A DNA stretch of 64,000 nt from Acidovorax sp. SUPP3334 (GTDB lineage: Bacteria > Pseudomonadota > Gammaproteobacteria > Burkholderiales > Burkholderiaceae_C): the NCBI RefSeq assembly GCF_030159055.1, contig NZ_BQXQ01000014.1:51257-115256 (forward strand), given 5' to 3'. Below are positions 1-8,265 of this stretch, in pieces (positions within the stretch are counted from its first letter, which is position 1; each line of letters starts with the position of its first letter). The notes below the pieces were generated by a model. The model was not told the origin of the DNA. It made no database searches and saw nothing but the letters and a program-made list of their open reading frames with translations. Both the position numbers and the translations under genes were made by a program.

Positions 1-2
1 CG

Positions 3-152
3 CAGCAGAACGCCGCCCTGGTGGAGGAATCGGCCGCCGCGGCGCAGAGCCTGCGCGACCAGGCCGCGCAGCTGGCCAGTGCCGTGCAGGTGTTCCGCCT
101 GACCGGGGCGTCGCCGGCGCTCGCGGCACGGCCCGCCCTGGCGGCCGGCTGA
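3..152 (+). CDS. Methyl-accepting chemotaxis protein, C-terminal end (partial)
   Basis: The window opens inside this gene, so only the last 49 residues are visible. They read [17 protein letters not shown] and continue to a short Ala-rich tail. This is the end of the cytoplasmic signalling domain of a chemoreceptor, and it matches the same stretch of the complete receptor at 10691-12346. The protein would be an inner-membrane sensor that controls CheA through CheW. Ligand and upstream domains are outside the window. No CheR-binding pentapeptide is seen at the C terminus. Confidence 0.85.
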   Translation, partial: QQNAALVEESAAAAQSLRDQAAQLASAVQVFRLTGASPALAARPALAAG

Positions 153-159
153 TCGCTGA

Positions 160-184
160 TCGGCCGCCAGCAGCAGGCGGCCGA
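160..184 (+). terminator. GC-rich hairpin after the chemoreceptor gene
   Basis: TCGGCCGCC and GGCGGCCGA form a perfect 9-bp stem around a 7-nt loop, eight bases after the receptor stop codon. No T-run follows, so it may be a processing or weak termination signal rather than a full intrinsic terminator. Confidence 0.35.
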
Positions 185-334
185 ACCGGGCGTCGGCGGG
201 GGGCGGCGGGGCGCGGCGGGACAGCGGGCTTACGGCCATCGCTCCAGCGGCTGGCGCGGGTGCGATCGCGGCAGCGCGGGCAGTGGTTTATGCTGCGGCC
301 CCCGAGCCACGGCCGGCTGGCCCACCGGATTTCC

Positions 335-1555
335 ATGCCCCAATTCGCCATCGATCTGCCCACGCTGCTGGCGATGACCGTCATCGGTTCCGTCGTCATG
401 GCGGCCGGCCTGGTGCTGGTCGGCCATGAACGCCGCCGCGAAGGGCTGGGCCTGTGGGCCGCCGCCCTGGTGCTGCAGTCGCTGGCCTACGTGCTGCTCG
501 CGCTGCGCGGCCGCGTACCGGATGCGGTGTCCATCGTCGTCGCCAACGGCCTGCTGTCCAGCGTGTTCGCCTGCCTGCTGGCCGCCGTGTGCCAGTTCCA
601 CCGCCGCCCGATGCCCTGGGCCTGGCTGCTGGGGCCGGTCGGGGCCACGCTGGCGCTCTTTCTCGCGTTCATCCAGAACTACGAGATGCGCCTGGTGCTC
701 GCGGGCGTGATCTACCCCGTGCAGCTGGCCATGGTGCTCTGGACGCTCCGGCGCTTTCCCTCCCCCGGGCGGGGCGCCATGCTGGTCGTGGCGGGCATCG
801 TGCTGCAGATGGCGGTGCTGGTGGTGCGGGCCGCGGCGGCCCTGACGGGCGCCATGCCGCTGAACGGGCTGCTGGAGGGCAACTGGCTGCAGCACGCCAC
901 GTTCCTGTCCACCTTCATCAGCGTGCAGGCATCGTCGTTCGGCTTCATTTTCATGGCCCGCGACCGGGCGGACGAAACCAACCGCCGCATGGCCGCGCGC
1001 GACCCGCTCACGGGGGTGGCCAACCGCCGCGCCACCATCGACGCCCTGGCCCGCGACATGTCCCGGGCCATCCGCACGCGCGAGCCGCTGTCGCTGATGA
1101 TGGTGGACATCGACCACTTCAAGCGCATCAACGACGGGCTGGGCCACCTCGTGGGCGACCAGGTGCTGTGCAGCGTGGTCGATGCGATGGGCGAGCGCCT
1201 GAGGGCGCAGGACATGATCGGGCGCTACGGCGGCGAGGAATTTCTGGTGCTGCTGCCCGACACGCCGCTGCATGGCGCGCGGCAGCTGGCGATCGCCCTG
1301 TGCCGCGCGGTCGAGCAGTCGCGCTTCGAGATCGGCGGGCACACCGTGCCGGTCACCCTGAGCATCGGCGTGTTCGGCGGGCGCATCGAGGAAGACGACA
1401 GCTGGGACATGCTGATCGCCGCGGCCGACCGCGCGATGTACGAAGCCAAGCGCAGCGGGCGCAACCGCGTTGCCGTCGCGGGCGATCTGCGCGGGGTGGT
1501 GCCCTTGTCCGCACTGCACGACAATCCGGAAACCCTCCCTCCACCGGACCGGTGA
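335..1555 (+). CDS. Membrane-anchored GGDEF diguanylate cyclase
   Basis: A 406-residue protein that probably makes the second messenger cyclic di-GMP from two GTP. The first 210 residues are hydrophobic with about six membrane segments and no recognised sensor domain. The GGDEF domain follows (about residues 225-395) with an intact GGEEF active site in RYGGEEFLVLLP. An RxxD inhibitory site (RAQD) lies five residues before GGEEF, so product feedback inhibition is expected. The chosen start is ATG 335 (MPQFAIDLP); the frame stays open to 260, but the upstream residues look non-coding. It stands alone between a chemoreceptor and a peptidase. A second cyclase with the same layout lies at 5047-6201. 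Confidence 0.9.
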   Translation: MPQFAIDLPTLLAMTVIGSVVMAAGLVLVGHERRREGLGLWAAALVLQSLAYVLLALRGRVPDAVSIVVANGLLSSVFACLLAAVCQFHRRPMPWAWLLGPVGATLALFLAFIQNYEMRLVLAGVIYPVQLAMVLWTLRRFPSPGRGAMLVVAGIVLQMAVLVVRAAAALTGAMPLNGLLEGNWLQHATFLSTFISVQASSFGFIFMARDRADETNRRMAARDPLTGVANRRATIDALARDMSRAIRTREPLSLMMVDIDHFKRINDGLGHLVGDQVLCSVVDAMGERLRAQDMIGRYGGEEFLVLLPDTPLHGARQLAIALCRAVEQSRFEIGGHTVPVTLSIGVFGGRIEEDDSWDMLIAAADRAMYEAKRSGRNRVAVAGDLRGVVPLSALHDNPETLPPPDR

Positions 1556-1635
1556 ACGGCCACGCACCGGCGCGACAGCCGGATGCCGCGGCCGGTGGCA
1601 GGATCTTTCCCTGGAACGCCCCCCGAGGAACCGCC

Positions 1636-3126
1636 ATGAACGCCCGCACCGCCCCCGATCTCCTTCAACCCGCCGAAGCCCTGGCCCACGTGAGCCGCCA
1701 ATGGGACGGCGACATCCTGCGCCAGCTCACCGAATACATCGAAATCCCCGCCAAGTCCCCCGGCTTCGCACCCGACTGGGAGCAGCTGGGCTACCTGGAC
1801 CGCGTGCTGCGCAATGCCGCCAGCTGGGTCGAGGCCCAGAAGGTGGAAGGCCTCACGCTGGAAATCGTGCGCCTGCCCGGCCGCACGCCCGTGCTGTTCT
1901 TCGAAGTGGCCGCCACGCAGCCCCGGTCGAGCCAGACGGTGCTCATGTACGGCCACCTGGACAAGCAGCCCGAGTTCGAAGGCTGGCGCAAGGACCTCGG
2001 CCCCTGGACGCCCAAGTACGAGGACGGCAAGCTCTACGGCCGCGGTGGCGCCGACGACGGCTACGCGGTGTATGCCAGCGTGGCCGCCGTGCAGGAACTC
2101 AAGCGCCAGAACGTGCCGCACCCGCGCATCGTCGGCCTGATCGAAACCTGCGAGGAAAGCGGCTCGGGCGACCTGCTGCCCTACATCGACCTGCTGCGCA
2201 CCAGCATGGGCGACGTGGCGCTGGTGATCTGCCTGGACAGCGGCGCCGGCAACTACGACCAGCTGTGGCTCACCACCAGCCTGCGCGGCATGGCCAGCGG
2301 CACGCTCAAGGTGGAGATCCTGACCGAGGGCATCCACTCGGGCGACTCGTCGGGCCTGGTGCCCTCGTCGTTTCGCATCATGCGGCAGGTGCTGGACCGG
2401 CTGGAAGACAGCGCCACCGGCCGCCTGCTGCCCGCCAGCTTCCACTGCGACGTGCCCGGCGACCGCCTGGCACAGGCCCGCGCCACCGCCGCCATCCTGG
2501 GCGAAGAGGTGTACAAGCGCTTTCCCTGGGCGCACTACGACTGCGGCGGCTCCACCACCTTCGCGCTGCCCACCACCACCGACCCGGTGCAGGCCCTGCT
2601 CAAGCGCACGTGGGAGCCGACGCTGAGCGTGACCGGCGCCGAGGGCTTTCCGGCCCTCAAGGACGCGGGCAACGTGCTGCGCCCCTACACCGCCTTCAAG
2701 CTCAGCCTGCGCCTGCCCCCGCTGGTGGACGCGGCGCAGTGCGTGCAGGAAATGAAAGCGCTCCTGGAGGACAACGCGCCCTACCAGGCCAGGGTCACCT
2801 TCGAGGGCGGCGGCGCGGCCAGCGGCTGGAACGCACCCGACACGGCGCCATGGTTCGAAGGCGCGCTGAACGCCGCCAGCCAGGCGCACTTCGGCGCGCC
2901 GTGCGGCTACATCGGCCAGGGCGGCACCATTCCGCTCATGAACATGCTGAGCCAGGGCTTCCCGAAGGCGCAGATGATGGTCTGCGGCGTGCTCGGCCCC
3001 AAGAGCAACGCGCACGGCCCCAACGAGTTCCTGCACGTGCCCTACGCCAAGAAGCTCACCGCCGCCGTGGCCCAGGTGATCGCCTGCCTGCCGGCCGACG
3101 CGCAGGGCGCGGCCGAAGCCGCCTGA
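1636..3126 (+). CDS. M20-family metallopeptidase (dipeptidase/deacylase type)
   Basis: A 496-residue member of the ArgE/DapE/carboxypeptidase G2 (M20) family, dinuclear zinc hydrolases that cut dipeptides or N-acyl amino acids. The metal and catalytic motifs are visible: MYGHLDKQPE (His-x-Asp), GRGGADDGYA (bridging Asp) and ETCEESGSGD (general-base Glu plus ligand). The C-terminal metal-binding His is probably in KSNAHGPNEF. There is no signal peptide, so it should be cytoplasmic. ATG 1636 follows a GAGGAA ribosome-binding site at the right distance; the long upstream extension of this frame overlaps the cyclase gene and is not coding. The hydrolase gene follows 29 bases later and may be cotranscribed. 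The substrate cannot be told from sequence. Confidence 0.9.
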   Translation: MNARTAPDLLQPAEALAHVSRQWDGDILRQLTEYIEIPAKSPGFAPDWEQLGYLDRVLRNAASWVEAQKVEGLTLEIVRLPGRTPVLFFEVAATQPRSSQTVLMYGHLDKQPEFEGWRKDLGPWTPKYEDGKLYGRGGADDGYAVYASVAAVQELKRQNVPHPRIVGLIETCEESGSGDLLPYIDLLRTSMGDVALVICLDSGAGNYDQLWLTTSLRGMASGTLKVEILTEGIHSGDSSGLVPSSFRIMRQVLDRLEDSATGRLLPASFHCDVPGDRLAQARATAAILGEEVYKRFPWAHYDCGGSTTFALPTTTDPVQALLKRTWEPTLSVTGAEGFPALKDAGNVLRPYTAFKLSLRLPPLVDAAQCVQEMKALLEDNAPYQARVTFEGGGAASGWNAPDTAPWFEGALNAASQAHFGAPCGYIGQGGTIPLMNMLSQGFPKAQMMVCGVLGPKSNAHGPNEFLHVPYAKKLTAAVAQVIACLPADAQGAAEAA

Positions 3127-3155
3127 GCGCGCCCGCGAGCGCCCTGCTTTTCGGC

Positions 3156-4079
3156 ATGTTCGAGCCCGACGCCCCGTCCTCGCTGTCCCCCTTCACCGCG
3201 GCCGACGGCGAGAACCTGGCCGTGCAGGACTGGCCCCTGCCCCATGCGGCCGCCCGCGGCACCGTGCTGCTGGTGCACGGCCTGGGCGAGCACGTGGGCC
3301 GCTACGACCGGCTCGCCCGGCAGCTGAACGCCTGGGGCCTGGCCGTGCGCGGCTACGACCAGTACGGCCATGGCGATTCGGGCGGGCCGCGCGGCGGCCT
3401 GACCACCACCGACCGGCTGCTGGTGGACCTGGCCGACATCGTCGATGCCACGCGGGCCCGCATGCCGGCCGGCCAGCCGCTGGTGCTGCTGGGCCACAGC
3501 CTGGGCGGGCTGGTGGCCGCGCGTTTCGTCGCGCTGGCGCTGCGTCCGGTGCAGGCGCTGGTGCTGTCGTCCCCCGCACTCGATCCGGGCCTGAACCCGT
3601 GGCAGAAGCTGCTCGTGGCCACCCTGCCCCGCCTGCTGCCCGACCTGCGCCTGGGCAGCGGGCTCGACGCGTCGTACCTGTCGCACGACCCTGCCGTGGC
3701 CGCGGCCTACCGCGCCGACCCGCGCTGCCACGACCGCATCAGCGCCCGGCTGGCGCGCTTCATCGCCCGCAGCGGCCCGGCCGTGGTGGCGCACGCCGCG
3801 CAATGGCAGGTGCCCACGCTGCTGCTGTGGGCCGGGGCCGACCGCCTGGTCGATCCCGCCGGCAGCCGCGCCTTCGCCGCCGCCGCTCCACCGGCCGTGG
3901 TGCAGGCGAAGGGGTACCCATCGGCGTACCACGAGCTGTTCAACGAAAGCCCCGAACACGCCGTGCCGGCCCACGTGGCCCTGCGCCGATGGCTCGATTC
4001 GCGCTGCCCCGGTCGCCGAACCTTGGAGCCAAATCAGCCTCCAGCGCAATCAATACGCCGGCATATCGCTATCAATTAG
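3156..4079 (+). CDS. Alpha/beta hydrolase, monoglyceride lipase/lysophospholipase type
   Basis: A 307-residue serine hydrolase of the Hydrolase_4 (PldB/MGLL) group. Visible features are the oxyanion region VLLVHGLGEHVGRY, the nucleophile elbow GHSLGG, the acid in WAGADRLVDP, and the catalytic His in SAYHELFNE. It probably cleaves monoacylglycerols or lysophospholipids in the cytoplasm; no signal peptide is present. The last dozen codons and the stop lie inside a copy of the dispersed 54-nt repeat (4031-4084), so the natural C terminus appears to have been replaced by repeat-derived residues downstream of the catalytic core. It may be cotranscribed with the upstream peptidase. Confidence 0.88.
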   Translation: MFEPDAPSSLSPFTAADGENLAVQDWPLPHAAARGTVLLVHGLGEHVGRYDRLARQLNAWGLAVRGYDQYGHGDSGGPRGGLTTTDRLLVDLADIVDATRARMPAGQPLVLLGHSLGGLVAARFVALALRPVQALVLSSPALDPGLNPWQKLLVATLPRLLPDLRLGSGLDASYLSHDPAVAAAYRADPRCHDRISARLARFIARSGPAVVAHAAQWQVPTLLLWAGADRLVDPAGSRAFAAAAPPAVVQAKGYPSAYHELFNESPEHAVPAHVALRRWLDSRCPGRRTLEPNQPPAQSIRRHIAIN

Positions 4080-4084
4080 TGAGC
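4031..4084 (+). repeat. Dispersed 54-nt intergenic repeat, copy A
   Basis: Shares the core GCCTCCAGCGCAAT and the later GCTAT...AGC part with the copies at 9750, 23894 and 28311. It supplies the final codons and stop of the upstream hydrolase. The middle of this copy is diverged (CAATACGCCGGCATA in place of the usual CACTAGGG region). Confidence 0.7.
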
Positions 4085-4170
4085 AAATATATGGAAAGGC
4101 TCCGGCCCCTCGGCGCGCCTTGCGCCGAAAGGGGCACGAACCGCCTCTCCCGCACAGGAGGCGGGCCCCG

Positions 4171-4992
4171 TCAGAGGAACGCGCGTGGCCCTTTGTCGGC
4201 CTTGCTTTCCACGGGGTTCGCCAGCAGCCAGTTGGCCGGGTACTGGCGCATGAACTCGCGCGCCTTTGCCGGTCGGGCCGACAGCCATGCCCCGTAGGCG
4301 CCTTCGTTGAGCAGCGCCGGCATGCGCTTTTCGCTACCGGGCGGCTGGTAGCGGTGGATGAGCGCATGGCTGTTGGCGTTCACGGTGAGCACGGTGTAGC
4401 TGATCAGTTCCTCGCCGTCGGGCCCGGTCCAGCGGGCCCACAGCCCCGCCGCGCCCATCGGCTGGCCGTCCACGCGGGCGATGCGCGTGGGCACGGCCTT
4501 GCCGCTGCGCCAGTCGTCTTCGAAGAACGCGGCCATCGGCACGATGCAGCGCTGGCCCTTGAGCCACGCCTCGCGAAACGGCGTGGCGGTCGAGACCGTC
4601 TCCGACCGCGCGTTCACCAGCTTGGGCGCCCGCAGCCGCCCGTCCGAGGCCGACTTCACCCAATGCGGCACCAGCCCCCACTGGGCGTGCACCAGTTCTC
4701 GGGCCAGCGCGGGGGTCGATGGGACCAGGGCGCCGGAGGTTTCGAGGGCGTCGAGGACGTCGAGGGTTTCTCCATCGGCTTGCCCATCCGCCTCGGCATC
4801 TGCCGTGGCATCGGGGGCCGGGGCCTCGGGGTTCTCCGGCTCCGCAGCGCCGGGTGGCGGCGCCACGGCGCGAATGAAGAAGCCGGGCTTGCGGGGCTTC
4901 ACGTAGCGCTCGCCCGGCGCTTCGGGGGGTTCCACCCCGAACGCCTCGCGGTAGGTGGTGGGCTGGGGCAGGGTCTCGTAGCGCGTGGTCAT
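4171..4992 (-). CDS. SRAP-domain (DUF159, YedK/HMCES-like) protein lacking Cys2
   Basis: A 273-residue SOS-response-associated peptidase-like protein. Family members trap abasic sites in single-stranded DNA through the exposed amino group and thiol of Cys2. Conserved stretches are visible: WGLVPHWVKSA, VNARSETV (DNA-contact Asn), RCIVPMAAFFEDDW (active-site Glu) and EKRMPALL. Two things are odd. The start reads MTTRY where the family has MCGRY or MCxRY, so the catalytic Cys is Thr. The conserved His before RMP is moved away by about seven residues (IHRYQPPGSEKRMP). A 40-residue acidic, Ala/Glu/Asp-rich insertion lies near residues 48-90. The start is fixed by MTTRYETLP; no upstream ATG or Cys codon restores the motif. 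Confidence 0.82.
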   Translation of the reverse strand: MTTRYETLPQPTTYREAFGVEPPEAPGERYVKPRKPGFFIRAVAPPPGAAEPENPEAPAPDATADAEADGQADGETLDVLDALETSGALVPSTPALARELVHAQWGLVPHWVKSASDGRLRAPKLVNARSETVSTATPFREAWLKGQRCIVPMAAFFEDDWRSGKAVPTRIARVDGQPMGAAGLWARWTGPDGEELISYTVLTVNANSHALIHRYQPPGSEKRMPALLNEGAYGAWLSARPAKAREFMRQYPANWLLANPVESKADKGPRAFL

Positions 4993-5046
4993 GGCGGGGA
5001 TCGTAACTGCACGGCCGCACCCGATCGCCTCGGGCGCACAGTCGCA

Positions 5047-6201
5047 TCAGGCGGGCGGCGCCCACACCACCCGGTCGCGGCCCTGGGCCTTGGCCGTGTA
5101 GAGCGCGCGATCAGCCCGCTCCAGCGTCTGCTCGACCGATTCGCCCGCCCCGTACAGCGCCAGGCCGATGGACACCGTGAGGTGGATGGGCTGCAAGCCG
5201 GGCAGTTCGACCCGCAGTGCCGACACCGCACGGCGCACGCGCTCCAGCAGCGCACTGGCATCGTCCGGCCGGGTGTTGCACAGCATGAGCACGAACTCCT
5301 CGCCGCCCCAGCGCGAGAGCACGTCGGAATCGCGCACGCAGGCTTTCACCGCATGGGCGAAGGCCTGCAGAGCCCGATCGCCCGCCGCGTGGCCGTGGGT
5401 GTCGTTGACGGCCTTGAAATGGTCCAGGTCCAGCTGCACCAGCACCAGCGGATGGCCGCTGCGCGCCACGCGGCGCTGCTCCAGCCGCATCAGCTCCAGC
5501 ATGTGGCGGCGGTTGAGCAGCCCGGTCAGCTCATCGTGCGTGGCCAGCTCGCGGATGTGCTCCAGCGCCGCGGCCAGATCGTGCTTTTGCCGGCGCAGCA
5601 CCTGCCGCGTGGCCTGTACGCGCGTGGTGAGAAACGTGCTGCCCAGCAGCACCACCAAAATCATGATCGCGTAGGCCGTGGCCATCGCCCGGCCCTGGTG
5701 CAGGTCTTCGTGCAGCTCGGCCAGCACGCCGCCCGCACCGAAGGCGGCCAGCGAATAGAACAGCACGCCCACCATCTGCCGGGTGGACAGCCCGAAAATG
5801 CCGAACATCAGGATCACCGCCAGGATCGGCAGCGTGATGCCCCGCGCCGGCCCCGCGATCGCAAAGGCCGCGGCATTGCAGGCCACGGCGTAAAGCATCT
5901 GGAACAGCGTGAGCGAGGGATCGCGAAAGCGCCGCGACCGGCCGCTGCGGATCAGCGCGAACACGCCCACCAGGCCCGACACGCAAAACAGCGTCCACAG
6001 ATTGACCCACCCCTGATCGGCCATGCCCGCACGCGCCACGATGTGCATCGCCGCCACGCAGCACAGCATCAGCAGCCCCGCCAACCCGGCCATGGCCGTG
6101 CGCACGCGCAGGTGCCGGTCGTCGCCCAGCAGCCTATCGATCACGCGGGAGGGGGTACGGAACAGGGCGCGGTCGCGCCATCTCGCAAGCCGTGGCGGCA
6201 A
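5047..6201 (-). CDS. Membrane GGDEF diguanylate cyclase
   Basis: A 384-residue protein with about six membrane helices in the first 200 residues and a C-terminal GGDEF domain that should make cyclic di-GMP. The active site is RWGGEEFVLML, and RDSD five residues before GGEEF is an intact inhibitory I-site. Substrate-region residues are in VQLDLDHFKAVND. The frame is open to 6411, but I place the start at TTG 6201: it is preceded by AAGGAG six bases upstream and gives an N terminus (LPPRLARWRDR) running straight into the first helix. A 54-base gap separates its stop from the start of the SRAP gene, which is read in the same direction. Confidence 0.88.
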   Translation of the reverse strand: MPPRLARWRDRALFRTPSRVIDRLLGDDRHLRVRTAMAGLAGLLMLCCVAAMHIVARAGMADQGWVNLWTLFCVSGLVGVFALIRSGRSRRFRDPSLTLFQMLYAVACNAAAFAIAGPARGITLPILAVILMFGIFGLSTRQMVGVLFYSLAAFGAGGVLAELHEDLHQGRAMATAYAIMILVVLLGSTFLTTRVQATRQVLRRQKHDLAAALEHIRELATHDELTGLLNRRHMLELMRLEQRRVARSGHPLVLVQLDLDHFKAVNDTHGHAAGDRALQAFAHAVKACVRDSDVLSRWGGEEFVLMLCNTRPDDASALLERVRRAVSALRVELPGLQPIHLTVSIGLALYGAGESVEQTLERADRALYTAKAQGRDRVVWAPPA

Positions 6202-6387
6202 GGGATCTCCTTGGAATGGATCGCGGGCCAAGCCGGCCGACGGGCGGCCCGCAGCGGCGCTGGTCAGGCACAACGACAGTGCCTGCGGAATTCTAGGAGT
6301 CCTGTCGCCCGCACGGCCACCCGGCATGGGAGGGTTTACACGGCTTTGTCGCACAAACACGGCCAGTCGAACGGTTAGCCTAGGCCG

Positions 6388-6645
6388 ATGAGTGAACCCA
6401 AGGGGCGCCAAGCAGCGCTAAAAGACAACGAACTGGGCGGCGTACGACGCCGCGCTCAAAGCGAGAGGATCGCTGACGATCTGGCTGGACAAGGACATGC
6501 AGTGGTACGCGCCGGCCAGTGGCAAACGCGGTCGCCAGCCCATCTTCAGCGATGCGGCGATTGAGTTTTGCCTGAGCATCGAGTGCCTGTTCGGTCTGGC
6601 CCTGCGCCAGAGCCTGGGGTTGGTGCAGGGCTTGCTGCGCCTTTT
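6388..6645 (+). pseudogene. IS5-family transposase, N-terminal fragment
   Basis: From about 6410 the plus strand encodes residues typical of the N terminus of IS5-group transposases: TNWAAYDAALKARGSL, WLDKDMQWYAPASGKRG and FSDAAIEFCLSIECLFGLAL. The likely original start MSEPKG (6388) is in another frame, so there is a small indel near 6425. After GLVQGLL (about 6640) the reading runs into an oppositely oriented fragment of a different transposase. About 80 of roughly 310 residues remain; the element is dead. Confidence 0.75.
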
Positions 6646-7071
6646 GATCATGGCCTTGAGCGTTCGGGTGATGCCACGCTTTTGGCCTGACATCAGAATG
6701 CGCACACCTTCGATCTGCACGCCCCGGTAGCCCTTGTCCACGATGGCCGTGGCCGGCGGCCTGTCCGTGCCGGTGAGGATTCCCACCTGCTCCAGCGTCT
6801 GGGCCAGCGTGTGGCCGTCGCAGGGGTTGCCCGGCATGCTTCTCATGCCCACCACCAGGCCTTCCTTCAGCGTGGTGGCGATGCTGACCTTCACGCCGAA
6901 CTCGTACGGTGTCCTGGCCTTGCCCTTGGAGATGCACTCCACCTGGGGCGCGTGCAGGGCGTACAGCTTGTTCTTGTCCTTGGTGCGCTGGGTGAGGATG
7001 CGGCCGGTGCGCTGCAACAGGTCCTGCACCTTGGCCTTGGCCGCTTCGGGCAACGTGTGCAGCAAGATCAA
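6640..7071 (-). pseudogene. Second IS5-type transposase, internal fragment on the opposite strand
   Basis: The minus strand encodes LYALHAPQVECISKGKAR, PYEFGVKVSIATT, GNPCDGHTLAQTLEQ and AIVDKGYRGVQIEG, the catalytic C-terminal half of another IS5-superfamily transposase. It is cut at both ends: the N-terminal two thirds are missing, and homology stops after KAMIKRRS, where the expected end of the protein is replaced by the head-on fragment of the first element. The join lies at about 6637-6648, where both fragments use the same bases, consistent with recombination at a short shared sequence. Confidence 0.75.
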
Positions 7072-7206
7072 CGACTTGCGAGTTGTTCAGGACGGACTGC
7101 GTAACGCAATGTTGCGGCGCACCATTTCTCCCTCGGAAGCGCGGCGGTGTCGGACGTCAGGGCGCCCCGGGCCGCACGGGCCGGTAGGTCACAGGCCTAC
7201 ACAAAA

Positions 7207-7224
7207 CTGTGCGTTTTCGCACAG
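7207..7224. promoter_or_regulatory. Perfect palindrome upstream of the first DUF4148 gene
   Basis: CTGTGCGTTTTCGCACAG is a 7-bp inverted repeat with a TTTT centre, ending 95 bases before ATG 7320. A nearly identical copy precedes the second DUF4148 gene at almost the same distance. It is likely an operator or a hairpin in the leader. Confidence 0.55.
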
Positions 7225-7319
7225 ACATGGCGATGCCGGCGGCGCAAACTGGCTTCCATGCAGACGCAATCCTGCGCTGCAGTCCAGTTGAAATCTCGAT
7301 CAAGGAAGGATCTACCACC

Positions 7320-7658
7320 ATGAACCGCAAGCATCTCATCGCCATCGCCGCCATCGCCTTCGCCGGTGCCGCCTCCGCAGCCCCCGTGTCGCAGGAAGAC
7401 CAGTTCGGCGCCCAGCCCGTGGAGCAGGGCCAGCCGCTGACGCGCGCTGAAGTCGTGGCCGATCTGAACCTGTGGAACCGCGCCGGCCTGAACCAGTTCG
7501 AAGCAGCAGACCGCACGCCCGATGCCGATCCCGCCTACCAGATGCGCCTGGCCGAGTACCAGCGCCTGCGCAGCGGCCCCGAATACATGGCCGAAGTCCA
7601 GCGCGTGGGCGGCGGCCACAACGTCGCCGGCATGGCCTCCAGCACCACGATGAACTGA
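7320..7658 (+). CDS. DUF4148-like small secreted protein
   Basis: A 112-residue protein with a clear signal peptide (MNRKHLIAIAAIAFAGAASA, cleavage near residue 20) and a mature part with alternating polar and helical stretches: LTRAEVVADLNLWNRAGLN and a later AEYQRLRSGPEYMAEVQR. This pattern is typical of DUF4148, a periplasmic family of unknown function common in Burkholderiales. ATG 7320 has an AAGGAAGGA ribosome-binding site. A strong terminator follows. It is a paralogue of the gene at 7886-8212, and both have the same palindrome upstream. The neighbouring two-component system could be its regulator, but nothing proves this. Confidence 0.82.
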   Translation: MNRKHLIAIAAIAFAGAASAAPVSQEDQFGAQPVEQGQPLTRAEVVADLNLWNRAGLNQFEAADRTPDADPAYQMRLAEYQRLRSGPEYMAEVQRVGGGHNVAGMASSTTMN

Positions 7659-7700
7659 TGCACCCCGCATCCCGGCGCGCACGCAGCGCGCCAAACAACC

Positions 7701-7733
7701 GAGCCCCCGTGCGTGAAGCACCGGGGCTTTTTT
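7701..7733 (+). terminator. Rho-independent terminator after the first DUF4148 gene
   Basis: AGCCCCCGTGC pairs with GCACCGGGGCT around a GTGAA loop and is followed by TTTTTT, a textbook intrinsic terminator 43 bases after the stop codon. Confidence 0.9.
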
Positions 7734-7777
7734 CATGGTCGCGGGGCGCCTGGCCGGGTCGGCGATCGGTGCCCGGC

Positions 7778-7793
7778 TGTGCGTTTACGCACA
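7778..7793. promoter_or_regulatory. Palindrome upstream of the second DUF4148 gene
   Basis: TGTGCGTTTACGCACA, 92 bases before ATG 7886, matches the palindrome at 7207-7224 in sequence and spacing. The next 40 bases are also similar between the two leaders. Confidence 0.55.
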
Positions 7794-7885
7794 TACACGG
7801 CGGGATGGAAGTCGGACACTGGAACCCAGGCAGGCACCTTCGCACTGCCCGTCACGAGACCTATCGAACCCAAGGAATGCACGCC

Positions 7886-8212
7886 ATGAACACCCAGTAC
7901 CTGATCGCCATCGCCACCATCGCCTTCGCCGGCGCCACGGCCTCCGCCGCCCACGCCGCGCCCTCGCAGGAAGACCGTTTGGGCGACGAGCCGGTGGCGA
8001 CCCGCAGCACGCTCACACGCGCCGCCGTGGAAGCCGACACGCGCCTGTGGCAGCGCGCCGGCCTGAACCAGGTCAATGAAGGCGATCGCTCGGAGGCGCT
8101 GGAAGATGCGAACCCCCAGCGCCTGGCCGAGTACCAGCGCTTGCGCGGCGGCAGCGCACTGCAGGCCGAAGCGGGACGCGCCGCCGGTGCCGCCCCGGTC
8201 AGCCGCCAATGA
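7886..8212 (+). CDS. DUF4148-like small secreted protein, paralogue
   Basis: A 108-residue protein with a signal peptide (MNTQYLIAIATIAFAGA..., cleavage after AHA) and a mature part that aligns with the upstream gene: QEDRLGDEPV, LTRAAVEADTRLWQRAGLN and RLAEYQRLRGGS. ATG 7886 is preferred to ATG 7877 because AAGGA sits nine bases before it. The two genes are a tandem duplication that includes the regulatory leader. Function is unknown; it is probably periplasmic. The histidine kinase gene starts its 3' end 53 bases further on, in the opposite direction. Confidence 0.8.
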   Translation: MNTQYLIAIATIAFAGATASAAHAAPSQEDRLGDEPVATRSTLTRAAVEADTRLWQRAGLNQVNEGDRSEALEDANPQRLAEYQRLRGGSALQAEAGRAAGAAPVSRQ

Positions 8213-8265
8213 GCGAGGGCTGGCCGGCACTGGCCGGCGCCCCGCGTGCCTGAAGCCGGGCCTCG

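Noticed and set aside
454..1635. Long upstream extension of the M20 peptidase frame
   Set aside because: It overlaps the diguanylate cyclase in another frame and has the Arg/Pro/Ala-rich composition of a high-GC shadow; ATG 1636 has its own ribosome-binding site.
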